Below are positions 17,418-25,219 of a stretch of 64,000 nt of DNA, piece by piece. A program made the translations under genes and the position numbers. Location of the stretch: positions 102,764 to 166,763 of the forward strand of contig NZ_JALPRR010000006.1 in NCBI RefSeq assembly GCF_023630205.1, read 5' to 3'. The first letter of the stretch is position 1. The number at the start of each line of letters is the position of its first letter. The notes under the pieces were generated by a model. It had not been told where the DNA came from. It did no database searches and was given only the letters and a program-made list of their open reading frames with translations. This DNA is from Pontibacter ruber. Its GTDB lineage: Bacteria; Bacteroidota; Bacteroidia; Cytophagales; Hymenobacteraceae.

Positions 17418-18164
17418 TTAAGTCAGCATGCCGCCGTCTACCTGCAGCACCTGACCCGTGATGTACGACGACTGATCAGAAGCCAGGAAAACGGCACAGT
17501 TGGCCACATCTTCCGGCGTGCCGCCACGCTTAAGCGGAATGGCCTTTCTCCACTCGTCTACCACCTTCTGGTCCAGCTCACCAGTCATTTCTGTTTCGAT
17601 AAAGCCCGGAGCAATGGCGTTGCAGCGGATGTTGCGTGAGCCAAGTTCCAGCGCTACCGACTTGGTAAAGCCAATGCTGCCTGCCTTGGAAGCCGCATAG
17701 TTGGCCTGGCCCGCGTTGCCTTTGATACCTACCACCGACGTGATGTTGATGATGGAGCCAGACTTGGCACGCATCATGTGCTTGGTAGCACCTTTGGTCA
17801 GGTTGAACACAGACTTCAGGTTGGTGTTGATCACCGCATCCCACTGCTCTTCGCTCATGCGCATCAGCAAGCCATCGCGCGTAATACCGGCATTGTTCAC
17901 CAGGATATCGATCTTGCCGAACTCTGCGACCACATCCTCGATCAGCTTTTCTGCCTGCGCCATGTCCGACGCATCAGAACGGTAACCTTTTGCTTTGCCG
18001 CCGTTGGCCGAAAGCTCCTGCTCCAGCTGCTGTCCTTTTTCTACGCTTGATAAGTACGTGAATGCTACCTGTGCACCGGCCTCCACAAACTTTTGTGCGA
18101 TGGCGCGGCCTATTCCTTTAGATGCTCCTGTTACCAGAGCTACTTTTCCTTCTAGTGTTTTCAT
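17418..18164 (-). CDS. fabG: 3-oxoacyl-ACP reductase FabG
   Basis: The 248-residue short-chain dehydrogenase reduces 3-oxoacyl-ACP with NADPH in fatty acid elongation. The cofactor motif TGASKGIG, the NNAG motif (NNAGITRDGLLMRM) and the catalytic Ser-Tyr-Lys set (ITSVVGIKGNAGQANYAASK) are all present, and the C-terminus GQVLQVDGGM is diagnostic for FabG. I chose ATG at 18164, giving MKTLEGK; an in-frame TTG at 18173 lies inside a -7-like element and would add only three residues. Genes on either side are not fatty acid genes. Confidence 0.95.
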   Translation of the reverse strand: MKTLEGKVALVTGASKGIGRAIAQKFVEAGAQVAFTYLSSVEKGQQLEQELSANGGKAKGYRSDASDMAQAEKLIEDVVAEFGKIDILVNNAGITRDGLLMRMSEEQWDAVINTNLKSVFNLTKGATKHMMRAKSGSIINITSVVGIKGNAGQANYAASKAGSIGFTKSVALELGSRNIRCNAIAPGFIETEMTGELDQKVVDEWRKAIPLKRGGTPEDVANCAVFLASDQSSYITGQVLQVDGGMLT

Positions 18165-18170
18165 GGTGGC

Positions 18171-18178
18171 CAAAGTTA
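18171..18178 (-). promoter_or_regulatory. TAnnTTTG box close to the fabG start
   Basis: On the minus strand TAACTTTG matches the Bacteroidota -7 consensus only six bases before the fabG ATG. If used, transcription would start at or next to the start codon, giving a leaderless message. No clear -33 element was found. Confidence 0.35.
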
Positions 18179-18439
18179 TAAAAGATTTTTATAATGCGAA
18201 GAAGGTGCTAAGTATAAGTGGTTTATACTTTAAGCCACTGAGTATTAGTAACTTTAAGCAGGGTTAAAGAGATAAAGTGCAATATGTTGTTTGTTTTTGT
18301 GATGGTATTTATTCAACATAATGGCTTTGTAAAATGATTGTAACACATTTGTAATGTGAATATTGTGTTGTGGTTGATTTTTATTTTTATTGGTTAAGCT
18401 ATATTTTCGTGGCGATCTTTCAACTTTAGCCACTTAGTA

Positions 18440-19762
18440 ATGTTCAAACGCAGTATCGGACTAGCCACCCTGATTGCCATTTCGCTCTTTGTATTTTTTA
18501 CCGCCGCCCAAACGCTTAACTTTAAGAGCTACAGTGTTTTGCCGGAGAAGCAGGAGGAAGTAAATACCCCTCCGAAAATCGAGAAGAAACCGGCCCCTGT
18601 AGTTTTTGGCATAGCTACCGACTCCCTTGAAATAGTGGAAGGAATTGTGGAGCGGGGCGAAAATCTTTCTGAGATACTGGAAAACTATAACATCACGCCC
18701 ACCACCATCGATGCATTGGCTAAAAAAGCCCGGGACGTTTACAATGTGCGCCGCATCAGTGCCAACCGAAACTACATTCTCCTGCATGCCCAGGATTCAG
18801 CCCAGACTGCCCAATATTTTATTTATGAACCAAGCGAGGTAGAGTATGTGATCTTTGACCTGCGCGACACACTGGCCGTGACCAAGGTAAAACGCGAAGT
18901 GGAAGTAGTAGAAAAAACCATTGCCGGTATGATCCAGTCGTCGCTGTTTGAGTCGATGCTGGCGGCAGGCGGTTCTCCGCAGCTCGTTAATGCTTTTGCC
19001 GATATCTATGCCTGGCGCCTCAACCTGAGCCAGTTGCAGCCCGGCGATCATTTCAAACTGATTTACGAGGAGAAAGTGGTGAACGGCAGCACCATTGGGT
19101 TTGGGAAGATAAAAGCTGCTTATTTTGAGCACGAAGGCAAGCCGCTATATGCCATTGGGCTGGATCAGGGCAAAGGCATCACGTATTACGATCAGGATGG
19201 CAAAAGCCTGAAAAAGGCATTTCTGCGCGAGCCACTTGAGTTCAGCCGCATCAGCTCCCGTTTCTCCAAGAGCCGTTTCCATCCGGTGCAACGCCGCTAC
19301 AAGCCGCACCTGGGCACCGATTTTGCCGCCCGACGCGGTACTCCGATCCGGACAGTGGGCGATGGCGTGGTGCTGGAGGCTGCCTATACAAGTGGCAATG
19401 GCTATTATGTTAAGATCAAGCACAACAAGACCTATACCACCCAATACCTGCACATGTCTAAATTTGCCAAAGGCATCCGCAGAGGAGCCCGTGTGCACCA
19501 GGGCCAGACAATTGGCTACGTGGGCAGTACCGGACTGGCTACCGGCCCGCACCTTTGCTACCGCTTCTGGAAAAACGGCAGGCAAGTAGACGCCCTTCGC
19601 GTGAAGCTGCCATTGGCCGAGCCGATCAATAAAAAGCAGAAAGCAGTATTCACTGCGCTAAAAGAGGAGGTGATGCAGAAAATGGAAGCCATTAACCTGA
19701 AAGACATACAACCACAGGATTTACTTGCTTCGGAAGATAATAAAAACAAAGCCGGAGCGTAA
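18440..19762 (+). CDS. M23 family peptidoglycan metallopeptidase
   Basis: The 440-residue protein has an N-terminal membrane anchor or signal (about 5-24), an OapA/LysM-like region (about 60-265, VERGENLSEILENYNI) and a C-terminal LytM/M23 domain. Motifs are HLGTD (His290, Asp294), LHMSKF (His338) and GPHLCYRFW (His371, Cys373). In most M23 enzymes the last motif is HxH, so the second zinc-ligand His is replaced by Cys here, while the other residues remain. It probably trims peptidoglycan cross-links, or is a regulator if the substitution weakens catalysis. It is monocistronic with a strong terminator. Confidence 0.9.
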   Translation: MFKRSIGLATLIAISLFVFFTAAQTLNFKSYSVLPEKQEEVNTPPKIEKKPAPVVFGIATDSLEIVEGIVERGENLSEILENYNITPTTIDALAKKARDVYNVRRISANRNYILLHAQDSAQTAQYFIYEPSEVEYVIFDLRDTLAVTKVKREVEVVEKTIAGMIQSSLFESMLAAGGSPQLVNAFADIYAWRLNLSQLQPGDHFKLIYEEKVVNGSTIGFGKIKAAYFEHEGKPLYAIGLDQGKGITYYDQDGKSLKKAFLREPLEFSRISSRFSKSRFHPVQRRYKPHLGTDFAARRGTPIRTVGDGVVLEAAYTSGNGYYVKIKHNKTYTTQYLHMSKFAKGIRRGARVHQGQTIGYVGSTGLATGPHLCYRFWKNGRQVDALRVKLPLAEPINKKQKAVFTALKEEVMQKMEAINLKDIQPQDLLASEDNKNKAGA

Positions 19763-19794
19763 TATAATTGTATTCAGTAGTTAGTTTAGATGGG

Positions 19795-19823
19795 AGGGCG
19801 CTGCAAGGCGCCCTTTCTTTTTT
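19795..19823 (+). terminator. Terminator of the M23 peptidase gene
   Basis: AGGGCGC (19795-19801) and GCGCCCT (19808-19814) pair perfectly around a 6-base loop, followed by a T-rich run. Confidence 0.85.
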
Positions 19824-19824
19824 G

Positions 19825-19899
19825 ATCAGGATTTTAGGATGTACAGGATGACCTCACAGTGTCTTCCAGACCTGTGAGTGTCTGGGTGGCTACGAAGCA
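19825..19899 (+). repeat. CTCACAG hairpin repeat, copy 1
   Basis: An AGGAT-rich leader is followed by a bulged hairpin: CTCACAG, one base, GTCT, loop TCC, AGAC, CTGTGAG (19853-19878), then GGCTACGAAGCA. Nearly the same 50 bases recur at 28984-29034, and a diverged inverted copy with the AGGAT leader lies at 27781-27856. Confidence 0.75.
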
Positions 19900-19906
19900 A
19901 TGGTTC

Positions 19907-19959
19907 TGGCGCCGGAATTATTCCGGTGACAAAGTATAAACGCGAATCTCCAGATTCGC
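19907..19959 (+). repeat. GGCGC-stem-GTGAC hairpin repeat, copy 2, plus second hairpin
   Basis: TGGCGC and GTGAC bracket the stem CGGAA-TTA-TTCCG (19907-19930). A second hairpin GCGAATCT-CC-AGATTCGC follows at 19942-19959. The locus at 37297-37350 has the same order with different but still complementary stems. Confidence 0.65.
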
Positions 19960-20010
19960 TTGTGGGCTACCGCTTGAGGATTATGAATTAGGTATAAAGT
20001 ATAAACACAC

Positions 20011-20100
20011 CTCTGCCCCCTCTCAAGAGGGGAATTTCTGCCTTTACCTTTTTGCAGGTGTAAATTTCATAGTTGCTGTGGTCCAACCACCCCTACCCTC
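20011..20100 (-). repeat. 88-bp dispersed repeat, copy 2 (inverted)
   Basis: Read on the minus strand this block shares the path of 8693-8780: TAGGGGTGGTTGGAC, then ATGAAATTTA, then GGCAGAAATTCCCCTCTTG. The whole 19763-20360 gap holds only repeats and hairpins; I see no gene in it. Confidence 0.7.
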
Positions 20101-20258
20101 AGAGCTATGCTCGCTACCTTACTCACGTTCTCGCTTGTCCCCAAGAGGACACTTAGTTGAAGTTTCATAGCCACTTACGCAGCAGTGTCAATCACAACCC
20201 CAAGGCTAGACGCCTCATGCCGCAAGTTTAGCGTCAGCGCAACTTGTGGTTATTTGTG

Positions 20259-20284
20259 AGGCCAGTTTGTAACTGGCGCACGAC
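20259..20284 (-). repeat. GCGC-bracketed hairpin, possible further copy
   Basis: On the minus strand GTGCGC precedes the stem CAGTT-ACA-AACTG. The left bracket resembles TGGCGC of the other copies; the right bracket (GCCTCAC) is different, so membership is uncertain. Confidence 0.4.
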
Positions 20285-20360
20285 TCATACTTTTAGGCAT
20301 GAGTGGTTAAATACACAGAGAAAGCCACAAGTGAAGCTGTATACCGCCGGTAAAAACAAA

Positions 20361-20386
20361 AAGCGCAGACTTTGCAGTCTACGCTT
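20361..20386 (-). terminator. Terminator of the TPR gene
   Basis: AAGCGCAGACT and AGTCTACGCTT pair with one mismatch around TTGC, followed on the minus strand by a T-rich run. It lies about 20 bases past the stop. Confidence 0.82.
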
Positions 20387-20407
20387 CTTCAGTTAAAGTA
20401 TAAAACC

Positions 20408-21016
20408 TTACTTGCAGTAATTCTTCAGGTACTGATCGGCGTCTCTCAGGCCGAGGGAGCGGGCTTTGGTCCAGTCGGCACAGGCGCCGGTTTTGTCGCC
20501 GAGGTTATACTTGGGTGCACCCCGGTTATAGTAGGCCTCTGCATAGTTTGGCTTTAGCAGTATGGCTTTGGTGTAATCGGCGGAGGCACCGCTGTAGTCC
20601 TTTATACCGTAACGGGCCAGGCCACGGTTGTTGAAAATCTTGGCTTCTTTCGGAGAAAGCTCAGTGGCTTTGTTGAAATCAAGTATGGCTCCCCGGTAAT
20701 CCTTCAGGTTATACTTTGACAGGCCCCGGCTGAACCAGGCTTCGGCGTGTTTCGGGTCGAGAGCGATGGCTTTGCTGAAATCCTCGATGGCGCTGCGGTA
20801 GTCTAAAAGGCGGTCTTTGGCTACACCGCGGTTGGTAAGCGTTACGACATGCTCCGGTTCCTGCTTCAGTACCTGGTCGTAGTCTTTAATGGCCTCAATA
20901 TATTTTCCGGCTTTAAACTTCAGGTTTCCGCTCATAAAATAATCCTTGGCCGACTTCTGCGAGAAGGCTGAAAAGGAAACCAATAAGAGTAAAACGGCGA
21001 GTAAAAATTTTCTCAT
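20408..21016 (-). CDS. Secreted TPR-repeat protein
   Basis: The 202-residue protein has a signal peptide (about 1-20, ending SAFSQ) and then about five tetratricopeptide repeats from 25 to 190. Each unit has the A/S-x-x-D-Y/F-x-x-A/V and N-x-G/A-x-A-x-x-x-L pattern (EAWFSRGLSKYNLKDYRGAI, for example). TPRs form a superhelix for protein binding, so this is probably a periplasmic adaptor. No partner is evident in the neighbourhood. Confidence 0.88.
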   Translation of the reverse strand: MRKFLLAVLLLLVSFSAFSQKSAKDYFMSGNLKFKAGKYIEAIKDYDQVLKQEPEHVVTLTNRGVAKDRLLDYRSAIEDFSKAIALDPKHAEAWFSRGLSKYNLKDYRGAILDFNKATELSPKEAKIFNNRGLARYGIKDYSGASADYTKAILLKPNYAEAYYNRGAPKYNLGDKTGACADWTKARSLGLRDADQYLKNYCK

Positions 21017-21162
21017 GCAATAGGGCTAAATTATACTTTGTCGGTGTAAAGTTCAGCAGATCAGCAGAATGATAAAAGAAAAATATAGTAAAAGCCTGAT
21101 TTTCTTTTAATCGTCCAAAATTATAGGAGCTTAAGTGCTATCTGGCCGGGCTGAGACTGCGT

Positions 21163-21193
21163 TTTGTGAAGTTGGGATTATCGTTTAATTTTG
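21163..21193 (+). promoter_or_regulatory. Bacteroidota-type housekeeping promoter of lpd
   Basis: TTTG at 21163-21166 and TAATTTTG at 21186-21193 match the consensus -33 and -7 elements exactly with a 19-base spacer. Transcription would start near 21200, 18 bases before the ATG. This also argues against a TTG start at 21191, which is inside the -7 box. Confidence 0.8.
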
Positions 21194-21217
21194 CTCATCA
21201 ACTATAACAAAGACATT

Positions 21218-22612
21218 ATGGCATCAAAATACGATTTAGTAGTGATTGGTAGCGGCCCGGGCGGTTATGTGGCGGCCATTCGTGCGTCACAGCTGGGTAT
21301 GAAAGTAGGTGTTGTCGAGCGCGAGTCGCTGGGCGGTATCTGCCTGAACTGGGGCTGTATTCCTACTAAAGCATTGCTGAAAAGCGCAAACGTGTTCGAG
21401 TACATTAACCATGCTGCTGACTATGGTATCACCATTGGCGAAGCTTCTGTAGATTTTGGTGCTGTGATCAAGCGCAGCCGTGGCGTTGCCGACGGCATGA
21501 GCAAAGGTATCCAGTTCCTGTTCCGCAAAAACAAGATCGACTCGATCATGGGAACGGGTAAAGTAGTAGGCAAAGGCAAAGTAGAAGTTACCAACGCTGA
21601 AGGTAAAAAAGATATCGTAGAAGCTACGAATATTATCCTGGCAACAGGTGCCCGCTCACGCGAGCTTCCTAACCTGCCAATTGATGGCAAGAAGATCATC
21701 GGTTACCGCCAGGCGATGGCGCTGGACAAAAAACCTGCTTCAATGGTTGTGGTAGGTTCTGGTGCGATTGGTGTAGAGTTCGCTTACTTCTACAACGCGA
21801 TGGGTACGAAAGTAACGGTTGTGGAATACATGCCGAACATCGTGCCGGTTGAGGACGAAGAAGTATCGAAGCAGCTGGAGAAATCCTTCAAGAAAGCCGG
21901 CATCAACATCATGACCAATGCTTCTGTTGAGGCGGTTGATACGAGCGGCGATATCAGCAAAGTACGTGTTAAAACAGCCAAAGGCGAAGAAACCCTGGAA
22001 GCTGAAGTAGTGCTTTCTGCGGTAGGTATCCAGACCAACCTGGAAAACATCGGCATCGAAGAGCTGGGCATTAAAGTAGATAAAGGCCGCGTGATCGTGG
22101 ACGAGTACTACAAGACCAACGTGGACGGCATCTACGCAATCGGTGACATCGTGCCGGGTCCTGCGCTGGCGCACGTGGCGTCTGCTGAAGGTATTATCTG
22201 CGTGGAGGCCATTGCTGGTCATCATCCGGAGCCACTCAATTATGGCAACATCCCGGGCTGTACCTACTGCTCTCCTGAAGTAGCTTCTGTTGGTTTAACC
22301 GAGAAAGCTGCCCGTGAGCAAGGTTTGGATATTAAAGTTGGTAAGTTCCCGTTCTCTGCGTCTGGTAAGGCTAGTGCTGCCGGTGCAAAAGATGGTTTCG
22401 TAAAAGTGATCTTCGATGCCAAGTATGGCGAGTTCCTGGGCGCGCACATGATCGGAGCGAACGTAACGGAGATGATCGCGGAGATCGTGGTTGCCCGTAA
22501 ACTGGAGACTACCGGCCACGAGATCATCAAGGCGGTGCACCCGCACCCAACCATGAGCGAAGCGGTAATGGAAGCGACTGCGGCTGCTTACGGCGAAGTG
22601 ATCCACTTGTAG
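21218..22612 (+). CDS. lpdA: Dihydrolipoyl dehydrogenase
   Basis: The 464-residue flavoprotein is the E3 component of 2-oxoacid dehydrogenase complexes, reoxidising dihydrolipoamide with NAD+. It shows the FAD motif GSGPGGYVAA (11-20), the redox-active disulphide in GGICLNWGCIPTK (Cys42, Cys47), the NAD motif VVGSGAIGVEF, the second FAD block GIYAIGD, and the C-terminal catalytic HPHPTMSE. Length is normal. The upstream promoter fits ATG 21218. E1 and E2 genes are not in the window, so it may serve several complexes. Confidence 0.97.
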   Translation: MASKYDLVVIGSGPGGYVAAIRASQLGMKVGVVERESLGGICLNWGCIPTKALLKSANVFEYINHAADYGITIGEASVDFGAVIKRSRGVADGMSKGIQFLFRKNKIDSIMGTGKVVGKGKVEVTNAEGKKDIVEATNIILATGARSRELPNLPIDGKKIIGYRQAMALDKKPASMVVVGSGAIGVEFAYFYNAMGTKVTVVEYMPNIVPVEDEEVSKQLEKSFKKAGINIMTNASVEAVDTSGDISKVRVKTAKGEETLEAEVVLSAVGIQTNLENIGIEELGIKVDKGRVIVDEYYKTNVDGIYAIGDIVPGPALAHVASAEGIICVEAIAGHHPEPLNYGNIPGCTYCSPEVASVGLTEKAAREQGLDIKVGKFPFSASGKASAAGAKDGFVKVIFDAKYGEFLGAHMIGANVTEMIAEIVVARKLETTGHEIIKAVHPHPTMSEAVMEATAAAYGEVIHL

Positions 22613-22636
22613 TTTATACTTAGAAATAAGCTAAAT

Positions 22637-22670
22637 AAGGCTGACCGGTACATGGTCAGCCTTTTTCTTT
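22637..22670 (+). terminator. Terminator of lpd
   Basis: A perfect 10-bp stem (AAGGCTGACC and GGTCAGCCTT) with a 7-base loop is followed by a T-rich run, 25 bases after the stop codon. Confidence 0.9.
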
Positions 22671-22759
22671 TTCAGGCTTTTCAGGAAAATATTACTGGCC
22701 TTGCAGCCTTTTGATCTGTTTTAGGGTCATCAGGCTGTTTTACATACCTATTTAAAACT

Positions 22760-23518
22760 ATGAAGAAGATTTTCCTTTTAGCCATTACCCTTTTCCTGTT
22801 TACTGCTGCTTATGCCCAGGTAGATACCGTACGCATTACGGCCAAAGATCTTAAAGTAAAGCAACTGAGGCCCGGCACCCGTCAGTACCTGGTCACAGTG
22901 CAAACACCTGCCAACCCGAAAGTACTCCGGCAAAGCCTCTGGAACCGGAATGTAAGTTTTGAAAACTTTCAGGGGAAAGAGCGCCTGGTGATTCGCCAGA
23001 ACTGGATCGGGGCCGATACGCTTTCGAACAGAACGATCTTCTCGGTGTGCGAAAAAGATTTTACCCCAATTTACCAGACCAGCACCAGTGCCCGTGGCGT
23101 AGCCGCTTTCAATTTTTATACAGATAAGATAACCGGCTCCGACACGACCAAAGCCAACGCATTCAAAAATTTTATTATGGCCTCGCCTGCACCCGCTTTT
23201 GACTGGGAACTGGACATGGAAACCTTTGAGAGCCTGCCGCTGAAAGCAAACACCGTGTACCTGATCAACTTTTATCACCCGGGCAGCAAAACCAGCCCGC
23301 AATACTACCGCTACAAAGTAATCGGCTCTGAAAAACTGGAAACCATCAACAACACTAAAACTGATTGCTGGCTGCTTAAAATTGACTACAGCAATACCAA
23401 TTACGCCACTTTCTGGATCAGCAAAAGATCACAAGAAGTGCTGAAGATGGAAGAAGTTTTTGATGGGGTAAAACGCAATAAGATCAAGCTCGGAACGGTA
23501 GCAGGAAAGTATATCTAG
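22760..23518 (+). CDS. Secreted protein, DUF3108-like
   Basis: The 252-residue product has a signal peptide (about 1-19, ending AAYAQ) and a beta-rich body in which charged strands alternate, including the pattern TDCWLLKIDYSNTNYATFWISKRSQEV near the C-terminus. That closing block (conversion of a value, then WISKxxQEVLKME) resembles DUF3108/LolA-like periplasmic lipid-binding folds. I do not recognise a specific function. The gene has its own terminator. Confidence 0.72.
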   Translation: MKKIFLLAITLFLFTAAYAQVDTVRITAKDLKVKQLRPGTRQYLVTVQTPANPKVLRQSLWNRNVSFENFQGKERLVIRQNWIGADTLSNRTIFSVCEKDFTPIYQTSTSARGVAAFNFYTDKITGSDTTKANAFKNFIMASPAPAFDWELDMETFESLPLKANTVYLINFYHPGSKTSPQYYRYKVIGSEKLETINNTKTDCWLLKIDYSNTNYATFWISKRSQEVLKMEEVFDGVKRNKIKLGTVAGKYI

Positions 23519-23539
23519 CACGTATAAACACATAGGCGG

Positions 23540-23575
23540 AAAGCGGCAGAAGGATAGAACTTTCTGCCGCTTTTA
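23540..23575 (+). terminator. Terminator of the DUF3108-like gene
   Basis: A perfect 12-bp stem (AAAGCGGCAGAA and TTCTGCCGCTTT) with a 10-base loop, 21 bases past the stop. The following 290 bases up to the desaturase gene contain no gene that I can see. Confidence 0.88.
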
Positions 23576-23861
23576 ATTTAGTATTTGCTCGGCTCCGTAA
23601 CTGTTCAAGGTGTCGGACATTATGGCAACAGTATAGCATTTCTAGAGAATCATAAAAGTTTGCAAAGCGTCTATCTATAACGTTTTTGCTATTTAATGAT
23701 TCTATTTAAAGAGAATAGCCCCAGGAGCGTTTAAATACGGATTTAGTATGAACTTATAACCAGTTTAATAGCTTAAATTAACAACCTGTTACCGGCAATT
23801 CACCCGTGAGCCTTCGCCTCTGTTGTGTGAGTTTCTTTTTTTCACTCATCAACCCATTCAA

Positions 23862-24974
23862 ATGAAGCTTAAAGGCCAAGTAAAATTCGTCAACAAAGAT
23901 AAAAGCCTGTTTTTCCCCACACTCCGCAAACGGGTAGACGCCTATTTTATCGAAAATAATCTGCCCAAAACTGCCAACACGGCAATGGTGGTAAAAAGCG
24001 TGGTGCTGCTGATGGGCTATGTGTTGCCGTTTGTTGCGCTTCTGGTTTTCCAGCCGGCGTTCCCGCTTAGCTTACTGCTTTGGCTTGTAATGGGCATGGG
24101 CGTGGCAGGCATTGGCATGAGCGTGATGCACGATGCCAACCACGGCGCTTTTTCCAGCAGTAAAAGAGTGAATTCGATGATGGGGCATACGCTGAACCTG
24201 GTAGGTGGCTCTGCTTTTAACTGGAAGCTGCAGCACAACATCCTGCACCATACCTATACCAATGTGGTAGAGATGGACGAGGACATACAGGACAGGCTGG
24301 TGTTACGATTCTCGCCGCATACTAAAGTTAAGTTCTTCCACCAGCTGCAGTGGGTGTATGCGTTCGTTTTTTACGGGCTGCTGACGCTGTACTGGGTAGT
24401 GGCAAAAGACTTTGTGCAATACAAGTTATTCATCAGGAACGGAGTGAATGCCAACACACCAGCAGAGAATAGAGCCATGCTTTTGAAGATCATCACGATG
24501 AAAGTGCTGTACTTCTTTGTGGTGCTGGCCGTGCCTACGCTGTTCTTTGCAATTCCCTTCCTGGAAGTTTTGCTTGGCTTCTTGCTGATGCACTTTGTAG
24601 CTGGCATTATACTTACGGTGGTGTTCCAGTTGGCGCATACGGTGGAGGGTACGAGCCACCCAAGGCCGGATGAGAACGGCACCATCGAGAACGACTGGGC
24701 AATCCACCAGATGAACACGACGGTGAATTTTTCGCGCAACAACAAGCTCTTGTCGTGGTATGTGGGCGGGCTGAACTTCCAGATCGAACACCACCTGTTT
24801 CCGCGGGTGTGCCACGTACATTACCCGGGCATTGCGGGCATCGTGAAAGAAACAGCCGCTGAGTTTAACATACCTTACCTCGAAAATAAGACCTTTATGC
24901 AGGCTGTACGCTCGCATATTGCCACGCTCCACCGCTTCGGCAGGTTGCCTGACATCAATGAAGCCATTGCCTGA
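23862..24974 (+). CDS. Membrane fatty acid desaturase, copy 1
   Basis: The 370-residue integral membrane di-iron enzyme has the three histidine boxes of acyl desaturases: HDANH (90-94), HNILHH (125-130) and QIEHH (307-311). The QIEHH form is typical of front-end (linoleoyl-CoA delta-6-like) desaturases, but no cytochrome b5 domain is attached. TM segments appear near 45-68, 70-90, 160-185 and 220-260. I chose ATG 23862 because the resulting MKLKGQVKFVN start aligns with the next gene, MKLKGKVKFVN. It is a close paralogue of 25220-26338. Probably it introduces cis double bonds into membrane lipids; regiospecificity is unknown. Confidence 0.93.
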   Translation: MKLKGQVKFVNKDKSLFFPTLRKRVDAYFIENNLPKTANTAMVVKSVVLLMGYVLPFVALLVFQPAFPLSLLLWLVMGMGVAGIGMSVMHDANHGAFSSSKRVNSMMGHTLNLVGGSAFNWKLQHNILHHTYTNVVEMDEDIQDRLVLRFSPHTKVKFFHQLQWVYAFVFYGLLTLYWVVAKDFVQYKLFIRNGVNANTPAENRAMLLKIITMKVLYFFVVLAVPTLFFAIPFLEVLLGFLLMHFVAGIILTVVFQLAHTVEGTSHPRPDENGTIENDWAIHQMNTTVNFSRNNKLLSWYVGGLNFQIEHHLFPRVCHVHYPGIAGIVKETAAEFNIPYLENKTFMQAVRSHIATLHRFGRLPDINEAIA

Positions 24975-25219
24975 GAAACAATTCAGTTGGTTTCGGCAGC
25001 TTGTCGTACTGCATTTCCCCTTATATTTGCACCCCGATTGCACGTGCGCATCCCGACCGTGTAAAAGCGAAGGCTTCTGTTGGAGGCGCTTGATGTTGTA
25101 AAGCAAACCATGCCTCAAGTAGGAAGAGATCGTATTTACGACATCAATTAATATACTTCATAATACCTGCTAGTGAGTGGGCAATGTGAAGCAGTTTTTA
25201 ATACTAGTCAGCATACTTA

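Noticed and set aside
21191..21217. TTG start nine codons upstream of lpd ATG
   Set aside because: The TTG is part of the -7 promoter box, so it would not be transcribed.
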